Assembly: GCA_902773045.1 (NCBI GenBank)
Contig: CACYDE010000346.1
Span: forward strand, 1 to 5,799
Origin: an uncultured Ruminococcus sp.
GTDB taxonomy: Bacteria; Bacillota; Clostridia; Oscillospirales; Acutalibacteraceae
Direction of reading: 5' to 3'
Length of the DNA stretch: 5,799 bases
Made by a program: the position numbers and the translations under genes. Within the stretch, counting starts at the first letter, position 1. Every line of letters starts with the position of its first letter. The notes beneath the pieces were generated by a model. That model saw nothing but the letters and a program-made list of their open reading frames with translations. It searched no databases and had not been told where the DNA came from. Shown piece by piece: positions 1-5,692 of this stretch.

Positions 1-28
1 AATTAGACAAGCAGAAATGAAAAGTTAT

Positions 29-380
29 TTATAAACAGTTCCTTAGGCATAAGCCCGTGAATGTCCTGTTCTTGCTGATTTCGATCTCCGAGTCAAATCC
101 TCCCGCTCTTGTCTTGTTTCGGCGATATGCAATAACAACGTCCGCAAGATTTGTGATGTTCGCCGTACCGCTGACTTGATCGTTCGTGTCAGAAGCCGCC
201 TGCTTACGCTCGTGAGCTACCATAAGGACGGTACAGCCCGTCCGCTTGGTGAGTGATTTCACCTTATTCACGGTCGCTGTCTGCGCCGTGTAGTAATCCT
301 TGCCGCCGCTCTCGACTATCGTCATCAGATTATCAATACAAGCAAAGCTGATTCGCAAAAGTCTTATGGGGGTTTTTGTT
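29..380 (-). pseudogene. Remnant of DnaB-like replicative helicase (RecA-fold ATPase fragment)
   Basis: The reading frame encodes about 109 residues that look like the central-to-late part of a DnaB/phage-type helicase ATPase domain. Visible features are a Walker B-like strand ending in CIDNLM, then a stretch with DYY.AQ..V, a strand reading VLMVAHERK, and the segment ND.VSGTANITNLADVVIAY, which is typical of this family (sensor/H4-type region). The Walker A loop, the N-terminal domain and the usual C-terminus are missing. Upstream, the frame is closed by a stop at about 380-382 after a few unrelated-looking codons. Downstream it ends shortly after ISKNR, where family members continue for tens of residues. 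The only start is a TTG at 358 with no ribosome binding site, so it is unlikely to be expressed as a working protein. I infer debris from a plasmid, phage or integrative element. The family call is fairly safe; the source element is unknown. Confidence 0.6.
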
Positions 381-476
381 CACTTAATGTACTCACTCAA
401 ATCAGTAAATAGGCTAAGACTTTATATTGTCAATAATTCTGTTCCGAAAACTGTAGACAGTATTGAATAGGCGCAC

Positions 477-520
477 AAAAAAGAAGGAGCTGCCGCAAAT
501 AAACCTGCGGCGGTTCCTTC
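477..520 (-). terminator. Rho-independent terminator of the SipW/TasA-like operon
   Basis: Arms at 483-497 and 506-520 can form a 15-position GC-rich stem around an 8-nt loop. On the minus-strand transcript it lies just past the stop of the beta-helix gene and is followed directly by six U residues (477-482), the layout of an intrinsic terminator. On the minus strand two positions are A-C mismatches; on the plus strand the same two are G-U wobbles. It ends the four-gene operon. Confidence 0.85.
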
Positions 521-542
521 AATACTTTTTCGATCAAAACGA

Positions 543-1874
543 TCAGTTTAACTTTGTTAAGTCTGACAAATCATAATCCTGCGGGTTTTCTACAACATTG
601 TCGATAGTTCCGCCATTTTGAATAAGCGTCGCCGATTTGTACGCTGTTTCCGGATCATAATCACCTTGCTTTCTGCTGTTTTTTTCTGTTTCCAATATCA
701 GTTTGGTGATGTTTCCGTCATCAACGATGATCGTACCGGCGTTGAGCGATCCTGCGCCGTTGCTTGCGTTAACAAAAATCGAACCGTACGAACCACCGTT
801 TACTGTCAGTGTGCGTCCGTCACCTGCCCATACGTCCGCCCAGGAATACCTTCCTCCGTCGCTGACAGATTGGTAACTACCGTTTACTGTGCAGTTGGTG
901 AGCTTAGCAGGACCGCCGCCGTAGAACATAATGGGCCAAGGCGCGTCATATTCATCTGCGTGTGATACTACCGTTACGTCGGTCAATTCGGCAGTTCCCG
1001 AGTTACTACGAACAGCCACTGTTCCGTTGCCTACATCCAATGTAACGTTGACCATCTTTATATCGTCGGCATAGAAACATACAGTTGTATCGGCTGTTAT
1101 CGTATGACCGTTACCGTCAAAAATCAGTTTCTTGCCCGTTCCCTGAGTCCGGATCCAACCATCGCTAACCGTAATATCATCGGTCAGTGAAATGTTAACG
1201 GTAGCTCCGGCGGGAGCGCTGTTGATCGCGTTTTGGATGTCTTTTACACTTGCTGCTTTGACAGGCACCTGCGTATAAGCCTTGACGGCTGCTTCCTGCT
1301 CTGTCGGAGCAGTCGTTTCGTTATTGGCGTCCGTCGGATCGGTAAACGGTCTTGCCTGAATTGCAAAACCTTCAAACGATAAAGCAACGTCTGTTCGAAG
1401 ATCGCCGTTTTCATCAAGCAGATCTTTGTTGACAAGTGACTTGTCATAAGAAACCTTATTGTCTTTCAGGATATAAAAGTCCTGAGATTTTGCATTTCCT
1501 TCATCATCAATATCGGCTGCGACCTTTCTGTAATATACATCGCTATAGCCTTCAAGCTTTGTCCAGCCTTCGGCGATCGTGTACTTAACAAGACCGTATG
1601 TTTTGTCCGTTACCTTTACATAGAGGAAAGAGTCAAGACTGTTTGTGATCGTGAGTTTCGGGTCTTTATCCTGTTCCGTTCCCGGAATGATATCATATTC
1701 CACGGGGGTCTCGGAGATCTCGACCTTTACTTCTTCGGTTTTGAACTCGTTTTTCACGGTCTCCGTCTGAGATTGGAGATAAGCGAACGTTCCTCCGCCC
1801 ACGACCATCGTTGCTGCCATGGCTCCTGCAATAGCTGTTAACATGAGTTTTTTCTTTTTGCTTGTAATCGACAT
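543..1874 (-). CDS. SipW-dependent TasA-like surface protein with C-terminal beta-helix domain
   Basis: This encodes a 443-residue secreted protein. Residues 1-11 are basic (KKKK), about 12-32 are a hydrophobic segment ending in GGGTFAYL, and SQTETVKNEF follows. This is the SipW-type signal-peptide pattern seen in TasA/camelysin proteins, where cleavage is expected near the AYL. Residues about 45-178 resemble the TasA-like beta-sandwich, including VEISETPVEY, PGTEQDKDPKLTITN and SFLYVKV. A Thr/Glu-rich linker (about 178-204) leads to residues about 207-425, which have the short-turn pattern of a right-handed parallel beta-helix (IFDGNGHTI, VNVTLDVGNGTV, LTNCTVNGSY, LTVNGGSYGS). No pectate lyase-type catalytic set or sortase motif is visible, so I infer a structural, adhesive or glycan-facing role rather than an enzyme. 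ATG 1874 is preceded by GGAGGT at an 8-nt spacing, and this site overlaps the stop of the upstream anchor gene, which suggests coupled translation. It is the last gene of the operon. Confidence 0.8.
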   Translation of the reverse strand: MSITSKKKKLMLTAIAGAMAATMVVGGGTFAYLQSQTETVKNEFKTEEVKVEISETPVEYDIIPGTEQDKDPKLTITNSLDSFLYVKVTDKTYGLVKYTIAEGWTKLEGYSDVYYRKVAADIDDEGNAKSQDFYILKDNKVSYDKSLVNKDLLDENGDLRTDVALSFEGFAIQARPFTDPTDANNETTAPTEQEAAVKAYTQVPVKAASVKDIQNAINSAPAGATVNISLTDDITVSDGWIRTQGTGKKLIFDGNGHTITADTTVCFYADDIKMVNVTLDVGNGTVAVRSNSGTAELTDVTVVSHADEYDAPWPIMFYGGGPAKLTNCTVNGSYQSVSDGGRYSWADVWAGDGRTLTVNGGSYGSIFVNASNGAGSLNAGTIIVDDGNITKLILETEKNSRKQGDYDPETAYKSATLIQNGGTIDNVVENPQDYDLSDLTKLN

Positions 1875-1880
1875 TAAAAA

Positions 1881-2294
1881 TTACCTCCTATTTTTTTTGA
1901 AAATACATATAACAAGGCAGGCTGCCGCATTGAGCAGCGCGAGCCAAAATATATCACGGTTGCCTGTCCTCGGTTGTGAAACGCCCTTGGACGAGTCATG
2001 GGAAGATTCCTGTTTCGGGGGATAAGAACTTTGGGGTGATTCGGGAGTTTCGTATGGATCGTAAGTCTCGATCCGATCCGGAATCTCGGGGTTCTCGGGG
2101 TTCTCGGGGTTCTCGGAGGTTTCCGGAGTCTCCGATGAATTTGGATCTTTGTATACAAATTCGTTGATGTTTACGGCTGAAACAGAACTTATGTAAGCGA
2201 GCGTCGTGTGATATGACGGTACGTTTAAACTATAAAAAACAGAAAAAACAATGATCGGACAAATCAGAAAAAATAACCTTAATCGTTTTTTCAA
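1881..2294 (-). CDS. Short SipW-type exported protein with QPRTG sortase-like cell-wall anchor
   Basis: This encodes 137 residues. The N-terminus has a basic start (KKRLR), a hydrophobic span at about 8-24, then TTLAYISS and AVNINEF, which echoes the SipW-substrate pattern of its operon neighbours. Residues about 51-106 are a low-complexity Pro/Glu/Ser linker with an ENP triplet run encoded by a 9-bp tandem repeat. The C-terminus has the three parts of a cell-wall sorting signal: QPRTG at 107-111, a hydrophobic span at about 115-131, and the basic tail KKNRR. Q replaces the usual L of LPxTG. The likely role is a stalk that presents or tethers the TasA-like partners on peptidoglycan after a sortase cuts between T and G. 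No sortase is encoded in the window, so it would act from elsewhere. The start is TTG 2294 with AGGGAG about 10 nt upstream. The gene follows the small TasA-like gene by 44 nt and ends 6 nt before the beta-helix gene. The function is inferred; the architecture is visible. Confidence 0.75.
   Translation of the reverse strand: MKKRLRLFFLICPIIVFSVFYSLNVPSYHTTLAYISSVSAVNINEFVYKDPNSSETPETSENPENPENPEIPDRIETYDPYETPESPQSSYPPKQESSHDSSKGVSQPRTGNRDIFWLALLNAAACLVICIFKKNRR
2085..2120. repeat. 9-bp in-frame tandem repeat encoding ENP units
   Basis: Three perfect copies of CTCGGGGTT (2085-2111) are followed by a degenerate fourth copy (2112-2120). On the minus strand each unit encodes Glu-Asn-Pro in the linker of the anchored protein. 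Unit length is a multiple of three, so copy-number change would lengthen or shorten the linker without breaking the frame. Confidence 0.9.
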
Positions 2295-2338
2295 ATCAAT
2301 ATCACTCCCTTATTCGCCTGATTGCACGCAGGAAAAAA

Positions 2339-2960
2339 TCACTTTATATCAACATCGTTAAGAGTTCCGTCAAATCCGAACTGAGCGGCTGCCTGACTTA
2401 CAGCGACATCCTTACCGATCGCTTCCGACTGGATAGCAAAAGTCCGGGTCTTGATGAACTGCTTGCTCGATACTTCCTTAAGCTCGGCAAGTTTTTCACT
2501 TGTAAGATCATCGGAAACCTTTACTTTAGTGAACAGCGGTTCAAGAACAACATCTTCATGGGATTCCGAAGCGTCTACTATTTTGCTGTAAGCATAAAGA
2601 GTTTTTCCGTCTTTTTCGGAGACTTTCAGCCACTTGGCGGAGTCGATATTCAAAATGAATACATCTGCGTTTTTGTTTTCAAGGCAGACAAAAACGTAAC
2701 AGGAAATACTCCCCTTCAGAACAGTCGGAGTAGGATCTTTATCGAGTTCCGATCCGGCAACGAACTTATAGCTGTTTTCCGTAACTCTGTCTCCGTCTGT
2801 CTGTTTTCCGTCTTCGTCAACAGGTGATTCGTCCATTGCTATTCTTATTTCTCCGCCTTCAAAAGTGTTGACTACTTCGTCGCTTTGGGAAGAAAGCCAC
2901 GCAAGCGGAAACAGCTGCGCTGATCAGCGCGCCCAAAAAAACATACTTGACTTTTTTCAA
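2339..2960 (-). CDS. Small TasA/camelysin-like SipW substrate, frameshifted in its signal peptide
   Basis: The open frame at 2836-2339 (165 residues) lacks an N-terminus, but the same frame extends upstream and encodes LAWLSSQSDEVVNTFEGG before a TGA at 2926. That stretch is the SipW-type cleavage and mature N-terminus pattern (compare AYLQSQTE.VKNEF in the beta-helix protein). The basic start and hydrophobic segment (KKVKYVFLGALISAAVSA) lie in another frame, from TTG 2960 with GGAGGT 7 nt upstream. That frame hits a stop at 2861. Joining the two around 2898-2905 needs two extra bases or the loss of one; two missing bases would restore about 207 residues reading roughly SAFAWLSS. The mature part has IAMDESPVDEDG, a KDP motif (SELDKDPTPTVL) and SCYVFVCLEN, as in TasA-like subunits. 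I infer a fibre subunit or accessory matrix protein. As written the gene is broken, either by a real mutation or by a sequence error. ATG 2836 alone would give an unexported protein and has no good binding site. Confidence 0.7.
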
Positions 2961-2967
2961 TTTGATT

Positions 2968-2973
2968 ACCTCC
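2968..2973 (-). promoter_or_regulatory. Ribosome binding site for the frameshifted TasA-like gene
   Basis: GGAGGT on the minus strand lies 7 nt before TTG 2960. It fixes the true start of the small TasA-like gene well upstream of the first in-frame ATG at 2836, and so exposes the frameshift. Confidence 0.8.
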
Positions 2974-2998
2974 AATAAAAAATAATAAAAATATAACC

Positions 2999-3008
2999 TA
3001 TCCGGATA
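2999..3008. repeat. 10-bp palindrome between the peptidase and the TasA-like gene
   Basis: TATCCGGATA is a perfect palindrome in the 65-nt gap of the operon. It has no loop and no U-tract, so it is not a convincing terminator. Its role, if any, is unknown. Confidence 0.35.
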
Positions 3009-3025
3009 AGCTATCGAAATTGGCT

Positions 3026-3580
3026 TCACAATTTATCATCTGCTTCGTCGGTTTTGTTTGATCGCTTTTTCTTGACCATTTCATCGGAAACAAACATCCC
3101 CACAACAAGACAGGCAATGATGGCGATTACAACAGGTCTGTTTTTTACGGAAGTGATCTTTTCAAATAAACCTCCGATTTTGGGTATTTTGAATCTTACT
3201 TTCCCGACAACATTATCCCACATGACAGGGGCGTCGGCGGTATTATTAGCGTCGCCTTTTGTAATAAATGTACGGGAAGCGCTGTTCACCTCCCGAACTC
3301 TGTGGGTCGCCAAAACACCGTTTTCATTCAGAACAAAAGTTATGATATCACCCTGAGATATTTCTTCCGGGTCGACCCTCTGAACGAAGATCAAACTGTT
3401 TACGGGTAATTCGGGCTGCATACTTCCTGTTTCGACGTTCAGCAGAGTAAATCCCGAGATCATCAATCCCACCATAGAAACAGAAATAATGATAAATGTT
3501 GTGAGAAAAAATGAAAAAAAGAAATTTCCGATCAATTCAACTCTTTCCTTTTTTTCCTCGCTTGACTTTTTATTTTCCAT
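3026..3580 (-). CDS. sipW: Signal peptidase I, SipW/ER type
   Basis: This encodes a 184-residue membrane signal peptidase that removes signal peptides from exported proteins on the outer face of the cytoplasmic membrane. Residues about 17-46 form an N-terminal membrane anchor. The catalytic serine is S53 in ETGSMQPELP. The general base is His93 in ATHRVREV, 40 residues later, instead of the Lys of ordinary bacterial type I peptidases. This Ser-His pair marks the SipW/archaeal/ER branch. KGDANNTADAPV (108-119) supplies the conserved acidic region (D110 or D116). A second hydrophobic span (about 149-164) and a basic tail (VKKKRSN) follow. The length matches Bacillus SipW (about 190). I chose ATG 3580 because AGAGGAG lies directly upstream; an in-frame TTG at 3613 would add 11 residues. 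It heads an operon whose next three genes all have SipW-type signal peptides, so these are its expected substrates. Confidence 0.9.
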   Translation of the reverse strand: MENKKSSEEKKERVELIGNFFFSFFLTTFIIISVSMVGLMISGFTLLNVETGSMQPELPVNSLIFVQRVDPEEISQGDIITFVLNENGVLATHRVREVNSASRTFITKGDANNTADAPVMWDNVVGKVRFKIPKIGGLFEKITSVKNRPVVIAIIACLVVGMFVSDEMVKKKRSNKTDEADDKL

Positions 3581-3583
3581 AAA

Positions 3584-3590
3584 CTCCTCT
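3584..3590 (-). promoter_or_regulatory. Ribosome binding site deciding the signal peptidase start
   Basis: AGAGGAG precedes ATG 3580 with only TTT between. Spacing is short if AGGAG is the core but acceptable if GAGG pairs. No comparable site precedes the alternative TTG 3613. Confidence 0.6.
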
Positions 3591-3711
3591 GATGATAATA
3601 CAAATACATCCAATTTATTCGACTTTGATCTGTGTCATAATTCAATTGTGGAATAAACTATTGGAACAGAAATTTGTACTACAAAATCTAATATTTAATA
3701 TATTATAACGT

Positions 3712-3740
3712 ATTATAGCATTGTTCATATAAAAAATCAA
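3712..3740 (-). promoter_or_regulatory. Sigma-A-type promoter of the SipW/TasA-like operon
   Basis: On the minus strand there is a TTGATT -35 (3740-3735), a 17-nt spacer, and a perfect TATAAT -10 (3717-3712). Transcription would start near 3705 and give a leader of roughly 125 nt before ATG 3580. The DNA upstream (3741-3802) is very rich in A and T tracts and could act as an UP element. Confidence 0.7.
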
Positions 3741-3782
3741 GGGTTTGTTAAAAAAATAATTAAAAATGTAAAAATAAAATGA

Positions 3783-3801
3783 TTAAAAAATGATTTTTTA
3801 A
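3783..3801. repeat. AT-only inverted repeat upstream of the operon promoter
   Basis: Perfect 8-bp arms TTAAAAAA and TTTTTTAA are separated by TGA. It lies about 45 bp upstream of the -35 box. It may be a curved-DNA or regulator site, or chance in AT-rich sequence. Confidence 0.4.
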
Positions 3802-3909
3802 GTAAATACGGCAGGGAAGTAAAAAACTGCTATAAACTGAATAAGTGTGAAAAAATAGGGGGAAGAACAAGCTGAAAACCCAATTAGCCGAACTCTGTTT
3901 AAATTTTCG

Positions 3910-3934
3910 CGATCAATGTTTCCTCGATCATTGT
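3910..3934. repeat. Imperfect 10-bp direct repeat in the divergent intergenic region
   Basis: CGATCAATGT (3910-3919) recurs as CGATCATTGT (3925-3934), 9 of 10 identical with a 15-bp period. Tandem sites of this type can bind OmpR/PhoB-type regulators, though their usual period is about 10-11 bp. An operator role is speculation. Confidence 0.3.
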
Positions 3935-3942
3935 CACAGCGA

Positions 3943-3958
3943 GTAAAAAGGTTTTTAC
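3943..3958. repeat. Inverted repeat GTAAAAA-GG-TTTTTAC
   Basis: Perfect 7-bp arms flank a GG centre. It is too AT-rich and tight-looped for a terminator on either strand. It could be a small operator for the plus-strand genes. Confidence 0.35.
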
Positions 3959-4017
3959 AAATATATTACAAATCCTTAACTATAATTCTCTAAACGAAAT
4001 ATATATTTCCCGAAATT

Positions 4018-4026
4018 TGATATAAT
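4018..4026 (+). promoter_or_regulatory. Possible extended -10 promoter for trmB and the response regulator
   Basis: TGATATAAT is a TGn extension joined to a perfect TATAAT, which can work without a good -35. It lies about 205 nt before the trmB start. Competing candidates are TTGAAA (4042-4047) with an 18-nt spacer to TATATA (4066-4071), and the weaker TTGCTT (4114-4119) with TATTAT (4136-4141). The true one cannot be chosen from sequence. Confidence 0.4.
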
Positions 4027-4216
4027 TAACTGTAAGTGTAATTGAAACCGAATTTACATGAACCGTATATAAAAAATGTAATAATGTTTGTATTTTTTTA
4101 GTTACAAATATTATTGCTTTGCCATATTTTGGGGATATTATCAGCTTAAGAAAATGCTTGCTTTTAAAAAAATAAATAACCTATCAAATTTAAGCCGATG
4201 ACTTTTCCGTATTTTT

Positions 4217-4223
4217 GAGGAGG
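4217..4223 (+). promoter_or_regulatory. Ribosome binding site fixing the TTG start of trmB
   Basis: GAGGAGG lies 8 nt before TTG 4232. The encoded start MRIRRKPWA matches the usual TrmB N-terminus, which confirms the TTG. Confidence 0.8.
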
Positions 4224-4231
4224 ACTGACCG

Positions 4232-4900
4232 TTGAGAATCAGACGAAAACCGTGGGCAAGACCCGAGCTTGCCGTTTGTCCTTTTTTTGTGGACGATCCG
4301 ACGGCGAAGAGGGGAAAATGGAGATCACAGTTCAAAAGAGAACAGCCGATGTGCCTTGAATTAGGATGTGGGAAAGGCGGATTCGCCGCGAAGATCGCTC
4401 TTGAAAACCCCGGGATCAATTTTCTTGCCGTTGATATAAAAAGCGATATGCTGGGCGTCGCAAGAAGAAACGTCGTGAAACTCTTTGAAGAAAACGACCG
4501 TGAGGTGGACAACCTTATCCTCGCCGCGTTTAACGTCGAACACATCGAGGAAATGCTTTCCGAAAAGGACGAGGTCGAGAGGATCTACATCAATTTCTGC
4601 AACCCTTGGCCGCGCGGAAAGCACAACAAGCGTCGGCTGACGTTTCCGCTGAAGCTTGAAAAATACAAGAATTTCCTCAAAGACGGGGGAGAGATACGCT
4701 TCAAAACGGACGATCTTCCGCTTTTTGAAGACAGTCTCGGATATTTCGAGCAGACAGGCTACGAGATAGTTTTCAAAACGAACGATCTTCACAACAGCGG
4801 CGTGAAGGATAATATTCAGACCGAGCATGAGATAATGTTCAGCGAAGAGGGGATCAAGATAAACTATTGCACCGCGGTGCTTCACAAAAATCGATCGTGA
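4232..4900 (+). CDS. trmB: tRNA (guanine-N7-)-methyltransferase
   Basis: This is a 222-residue cytoplasmic enzyme that uses S-adenosylmethionine to methylate N7 of G46 in the variable loop of tRNAs. The N-terminus MRIRRKPWA is typical of the family. The SAM-binding loop is ELGCGKG (43-49), followed by the acidic residue of VDIKSD (D68) at the end of strand 2. The strongest signature is NFCNPWPRGKHNKRR (121-135), the tRNA/active-site region, and FKTDD (157-161) follows. Near the C-terminus, TEHEIMF (197-203) sits where TxYE-type motifs occur, with His in place of Tyr. Length is normal for the family. It starts at TTG after GAGGAGG. The response regulator begins 55 nt downstream with no terminator between them, so co-transcription is likely. 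It is divergent from the SipW operon and probably unrelated in function. Confidence 0.95.
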   Translation: MRIRRKPWARPELAVCPFFVDDPTAKRGKWRSQFKREQPMCLELGCGKGGFAAKIALENPGINFLAVDIKSDMLGVARRNVVKLFEENDREVDNLILAAFNVEHIEEMLSEKDEVERIYINFCNPWPRGKHNKRRLTFPLKLEKYKNFLKDGGEIRFKTDDLPLFEDSLGYFEQTGYEIVFKTNDLHNSGVKDNIQTEHEIMFSEEGIKINYCTAVLHKNRS

Positions 4901-4955
4901 GATCGTTTCATTCGGATATAGAATTACAAGTACAGTGACAGGAGGACGATGGATA

Positions 4956-5660
4956 ATGAAGAAGATATTGGTTTGTGAGGATGAAGCAACGATCCGCGAT
5001 TTCGTTGTTATCAATCTCACAAGAGGGGGATATGACGTCGTTGAGGCGGAAAACGGAGACGAGGCGCTCGAAAAATACGATGAATATAACGGCGATCTTG
5101 ACGTTGCGATCCTTGACGTTATGATGCCGGGAGAGAAAGACGGATTCGCCGTCTGCAAGGAGCTTCGCGCAAGAAACGGCGGTATCGGGATAATAATGCT
5201 CACCGCGAGGACTCAGGAAATGGACAAAGTCACGGGGCTTATGCTGGGAGCCGACGATTACGTCACAAAGCCTTTCAGCCCGTCGGAGCTTGTCGCAAGA
5301 GTCGACGCGCTCTACAGACGTGTTTCTCTGGCAAAAGCAAACATCGAAAGCAATTTCAAAGAGGAGATCAAATCGGGAGATTTCGTTCTGAACCTCAGAA
5401 ACAGAGCATTGATGAAAAACGGAAAGGTCATTGACCTGACTCAGGTCGAATTTCAGATCATGGAATATTTCTTCTCAAATCCGGGAATGGCGCTTGACAG
5501 AACGAATATCCTCAATCATGTTTGGGGAACGGCGTATGTCGGAGAAGAAAAGATCGTTGACGTTAACATCAGACGTCTGAGAATGAAAGTCGAGGACGAG
5601 CCGTCGAACCCGAAATATATAGTTACTGTCTGGGGCTTGGGCTATAAATGGGACGCATAA
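4956..5660 (+). CDS. OmpR/PhoB-family two-component response regulator
   Basis: This is a 234-residue DNA-binding response regulator. The receiver domain (about 3-120) has the acidic pocket E8/D9, the phospho-acceptor D54 in AILDVMMPG, the switch residue T83 in MLTAR, and K105 in YVTKPF. After a linker, residues about 137-233 form the winged-helix domain, with KIVDVNIRRLRMKVE (199-213) as the likely recognition helix and VWGLGYKWD as the wing hairpin. A small oddity is MMPGEKDGF, one residue longer than the common MPGxDGF loop. I chose ATG 4956, about 10 nt after GGAGG; a GTG at 4935 in the same frame would place the binding site inside the gene. It follows trmB by 55 nt and a possible partner gene starts 32 nt later. 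The regulon cannot be told from the window; the VanR/PhoP-like subfamily is only a guess. Confidence 0.92.
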   Translation: MKKILVCEDEATIRDFVVINLTRGGYDVVEAENGDEALEKYDEYNGDLDVAILDVMMPGEKDGFAVCKELRARNGGIGIIMLTARTQEMDKVTGLMLGADDYVTKPFSPSELVARVDALYRRVSLAKANIESNFKEEIKSGDFVLNLRNRALMKNGKVIDLTQVEFQIMEYFFSNPGMALDRTNILNHVWGTAYVGEEKIVDVNIRRLRMKVEDEPSNPKYIVTVWGLGYKWDA

Positions 5661-5692
5661 TTTAAGAAAAAAGAGTAGGTCGGAGCAAGCGA

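Larger units (their letters stand above)
3614..4231. other. Long AT-rich divergent intergenic region without a gene
   Basis: About 620 bases separate the minus-strand operon from trmB. No reading frame with a ribosome binding site and no tRNA or recognisable riboswitch core was found. It holds the operon promoter near its left end, A/T tracts at 3741-3802, two inverted repeats, one imperfect direct repeat and -10-like boxes facing trmB. The stretch at 3810-3950 is less AT-rich and could hold an unrecognised RNA or operator cluster. Confidence 0.6.

Noticed and set aside
618..965. Plus-strand open frame inside the beta-helix gene
   Set aside because: The antisense minus-strand frame has a signal peptide, recognisable domains and a good ribosome binding site. 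The plus frame matches no family I know.
2085..2120. Short tandem repeat considered as a CRISPR array
   Set aside because: Units are 9 bp with no spacers and lie in frame inside a coding sequence.
1874..2158. Alternative minus-strand frame across the anchor gene
   Set aside because: It is an Arg/Pro-rich shifted reading of the ENP-coding repeat, with no start signal. The 1881-2294 frame has a signal segment and a sorting motif.
3054..3356. Plus-strand open frame opposite the signal peptidase
   Set aside because: It is a shadow of the peptidase coding sequence, whose catalytic Ser and His motifs are clear on the minus strand.
3810..3950. Riboswitch (c-di-GMP or similar) upstream of trmB
   Set aside because: No conserved aptamer core could be recognised and no clear terminator or sequester hairpin follows. 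Left as undefined intergenic DNA.
4361..5203. 280-codon open frame on the minus strand
   Set aside because: It is antisense to trmB and the response regulator, both of which have clear family motifs. It spans the gap between them, has low-complexity Ser/Ile-rich sequence and no ribosome binding site.
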